Shown: positions 4,831 to 6,142 of the stretch, one piece after another
Layout: each line of letters begins with the position of its first letter
How positions within the stretch are numbered: the first letter of the stretch is position 1
From: an uncultured Eubacteriales bacterium
GTDB lineage: Bacteria; Bacillota; Clostridia; Oscillospirales; UBA644
Assembly (NCBI GenBank): GCA_900547165.1
Contig: URFZ01000033.1
Coordinates: 1-6,142 of the forward strand
Reading direction: 5' to 3'
DNA: 6,142 nt
Program-made: the position numbers and the translations under genes
The notes under the pieces: generated by a model
What the model was told of the DNA's origin: nothing
Database searches by the model: none
Seen by the model: only the letters and a program-made list of their open reading frames with translations

Positions 4831-5664
4831 ATGAGCGAATGCACTCACAACTGTTCGACCTGCGGTGAAAACTGTTCTTCAAGAAACACGCCGCAGAGTC
4901 TTTTGGAACCTGTAAATTCATTGAGCACGGTCGGTAAGGTCTATGCGGTAGTCAGCGGTAAAGGCGGCGTGGGTAAATCCACCGTCACTTCCCTGCTTTC
5001 CGTTATGACCGCAAAAAAAGGCTTTAAGACCGCCGTTCTCGATGCGGACATCACGGGACCGTCAATACCGAAAATGCTCGGAATAAATGAACGCGCAATG
5101 GCGGACGACAACGGAATTTATCCGGGCGTCTCAAAAAGCGGCGTTCGCGCTATGAGCCTTAATATGCTTGTTGAGGACGAGACAACGCCCGTTATTTGGA
5201 GAGGTCCCGTCATTGCGGGAACCGTCAAGCAATTCTGGACGGACGTTATCTGGGGCGACATAGACTGTATGTATATAGATATGCCTCCGGGAACGGGCGA
5301 CATACCGTTGACCGTATTCCAATCCATTCCCGTTGACGGCATTATCATCGTAACGTCTCCGCAGGACCTTGTTTCCATGATAGTGGACAAGGCTGTGAAC
5401 ATGGCGGAAAAGATGGATATACCCGTTATCGGACTTGTTGAGAATTACAGTTACTTCCGCTGTCCCGATTGTGGAAAAGAACATCATATTTTCGGCGAAA
5501 GCAGTATCGCCTCGATTGCGGAAAAGCACGGACTTCCCGTTCTTGCCCGTCTGCCCATCGACCCGCACCTTGCGGAACTTTGCGACGCGGGACGTGTGGA
5601 CGAATATGAGACAACGGCTCTCGACAAAGCGCTTTCCGAACTCCTCGGCGAAAAGACTGAATAA
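4831..5664 (+). CDS. mrp: Mrp/NBP35 family iron-sulfur cluster carrier ATPase
   Basis: A 277-residue cytoplasmic P-loop NTPase of the SIMIBI/MinD class (Mrp, also called ApbC), which binds and transfers [4Fe-4S] clusters to apoproteins. Visible motifs are the deviant Walker A GKGGVGKST (43-51), switch I DADITGPSIP (71-80), WRGP (123-126), Walker B/switch II YIDMPPGTGD (148-157), TSPQDL (175-180), and the CPDC motif (211-214) that would ligate the bridging cluster between two subunits. The N-terminus adds four cysteines, C4, C8, C11 and C15 (CX3CX2CX3C), recalling the extra N-terminal cluster site of NBP35 but with different spacing. There is no DUF59 (MIP18) N-terminal domain, unlike many longer Mrp proteins. 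The start has AAAGGA about 9 bases upstream; a nearer ATG at 4824 is out of frame and quickly closed. It has its own promoter and a strong terminator, so it is probably monocistronic. Confidence 0.95.
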   Translation: MSECTHNCSTCGENCSSRNTPQSLLEPVNSLSTVGKVYAVVSGKGGVGKSTVTSLLSVMTAKKGFKTAVLDADITGPSIPKMLGINERAMADDNGIYPGVSKSGVRAMSLNMLVEDETTPVIWRGPVIAGTVKQFWTDVIWGDIDCMYIDMPPGTGDIPLTVFQSIPVDGIIIVTSPQDLVSMIVDKAVNMAEKMDIPVIGLVENYSYFRCPDCGKEHHIFGESSIASIAEKHGLPVLARLPIDPHLAELCDAGRVDEYETTALDKALSELLGEKTE

Positions 5665-5676
5665 AACCAAAGAGAT

Positions 5677-5710
5677 AAACACGGCAAACAACGTCCGCCG
5701 TGTTTTATTT
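5677..5710 (+). terminator. Intrinsic terminator of mrp
   Basis: Perfect 9-bp stem AAACACGGC (5677-5685) / GCCGTGTTT (5697-5705) with an 11-base loop, followed by TATTTT. It begins 12 bases after the mrp stop codon. The GC core and trailing U-rich tract are typical of a Rho-independent terminator. Confidence 0.88.
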
Positions 5711-5742
5711 TGAGAGAATGAAAAATAGTTGCCTGTCGTAGG

Positions 5743-5778
5743 AAAAATCACATTTTATAAAATCCGAATTTGATTTTC
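5743..5778 (-). terminator. AT-rich hairpin, possible weak terminator for the converging gene
   Basis: AAAATCA (5744-5750) and TGATTTT (5771-5777) form 7-bp arms, extendable to GAAAATCA-type pairing with one bulge. The loop carries a second palindrome, ATTTTATAAAAT (5752-5763). On the minus strand the descending arm ends in TGATTTTTCC. It lies about 50-80 bases downstream of the minus-strand stop codon at 5825. Low GC makes it a weak candidate; the rest of 5711-5824 shows nothing I can assign. Confidence 0.25.
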
Positions 5779-5824
5779 ACTGTTTCGGAACAACAAAACT
5801 TTGCTCTTGATCCGAGTTATTCAA

Positions 5825-6142
5825 CTAAGCCCACGGGTCGGCGGATTTTGGATCACGAACACCCGTCAGCAAATATTGCTCCCATAAAAACCACTTGCCG
5901 TCACTTCCGCGCTGTCTGGGTTTAACGGGACGCGGGGCATCCGCACCTCCGCAGGGGATAAACAGTTTCATATATCCCGCTTCTTCCTCCGAAACGTGAT
6001 TGGACTCAACAACAAGAGTGTACGGTTCGGGCGGTGTATAATTATTATCGGGAGTTGCCCCGACAAAATATGTAAAGGGCAAGTTGGCAAACTGGAATTT
6101 TCAAATTAGTCTTTGCAAATAACCTTTGAATCTTCACCATCA
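5825..6142 (-). pseudogene. DUF6935-like protein, 3' part, apparently frameshifted and cut by the window end
   Basis: From 6100 to 5825 the minus strand encodes 91 residues that read like the C-terminal half of a DUF6935-type protein: FANLPFTYFVGATPDNN, YTPPEPYTLVVES, KLFIPCGGADAPRPV, GKWFLWEQYLLTGVRDPKS, ending ADPWA. The family name is from memory. Upstream in this frame there is an immediate TGA at 6101-6103. The neighbouring frame (6141 to 6109) reads DGEDSKVICKD and then meets TAA at 6106-6108. That peptide suits the position just before the KFQFANLPF segment, so the frame appears to have changed within 6101-6108. The cause may be a real inactivating indel or a sequencing/assembly error. 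The alternative is a short independent ORF starting at the TTG at 6082, for which I see no ribosome site. The promoter and true start lie outside the window. Confidence 0.55.

Noticed and set aside
5131..5751. A 206-codon minus-strand open frame opposite mrp
   Set aside because: It runs through the mrp terminator and the conserved Mrp motifs on the other strand; composition is that of a shadow frame.
5991..6000. A second copy of GAAACGTGAT, matching the XRE operator half
   Set aside because: It lies inside the DUF6935-like coding frame and lacks the opposite palindrome arm, so it is probably coincidental.

Overview
The window looks like chromosomal DNA of a low-to-moderate-GC Firmicute, most likely a gut- or rumen-type Clostridia/Oscillospirales relative. 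The evidence is threefold: textbook sigma-A promoters (TTGACA/17/TATAAT), strong GGAGG-type ribosome sites, and gene families typical of that group (the DUF2975 + YozG-like regulator pair, DUF4173 membrane proteins, an Mrp/NBP35 protein with a cysteine-rich N-terminus). The assignment is inferred from gene content, not from a marker gene. No tRNA, rRNA, CRISPR array, integrase or transposase was seen.

Left part, minus strand (read right to left). A three-gene operon runs from a near-perfect promoter at 3894-3922: a four-helix DUF2975 membrane protein (3368-3841), a 69-residue YozG-like Cro/C1 regulator (3154-3363) and a 590-residue DUF4153/DUF4173-type integral membrane protein (1376-3148). 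Gaps between the genes are 4-5 bases, so they are probably translationally coupled. A hairpin plus U-run (1309-1354) probably ends this unit. Two unrecognised membrane proteins follow on the same strand (741-1247 and 132-713), closed by a hairpin overlapping the last stop codon (113-153).

Centre, plus strand. Divergent from that operon across a 277-base regulatory region lie an XRE repressor (4119-4529) and, with its ATG abutting the repressor stop codon, a 70-residue HExxH metallopeptidase of the ImmA/IrrE type (4530-4742). The promoter has a perfect palindrome filling its -35/-10 spacer and a degenerate copy of the whole promoter-operator 41 bp upstream, which suggests tight autoregulation. 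By analogy with ImmR/ImmA, the peptidase may inactivate the repressor.

Right part. A third consensus promoter, whose -35 box contains the peptidase stop codon, drives mrp (4831-5664), an iron-sulfur cluster carrier/assembly P-loop ATPase. Its leader carries a 7-bp inverted repeat starting at the predicted transcription start, and a clear intrinsic terminator follows at 5677-5710. Converging from the right edge is the 3' part of a DUF6935-like gene, which appears frameshifted near 6101-6108 and is cut by the window end.

The most interesting material is the compact regulatory centre (3890-4120). Two small DNA-binding regulators, one paired with a metallopeptidase and one with membrane proteins, sit back to back with distinct palindromic operator candidates. 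These are variants of known themes rather than a demonstrably new system.
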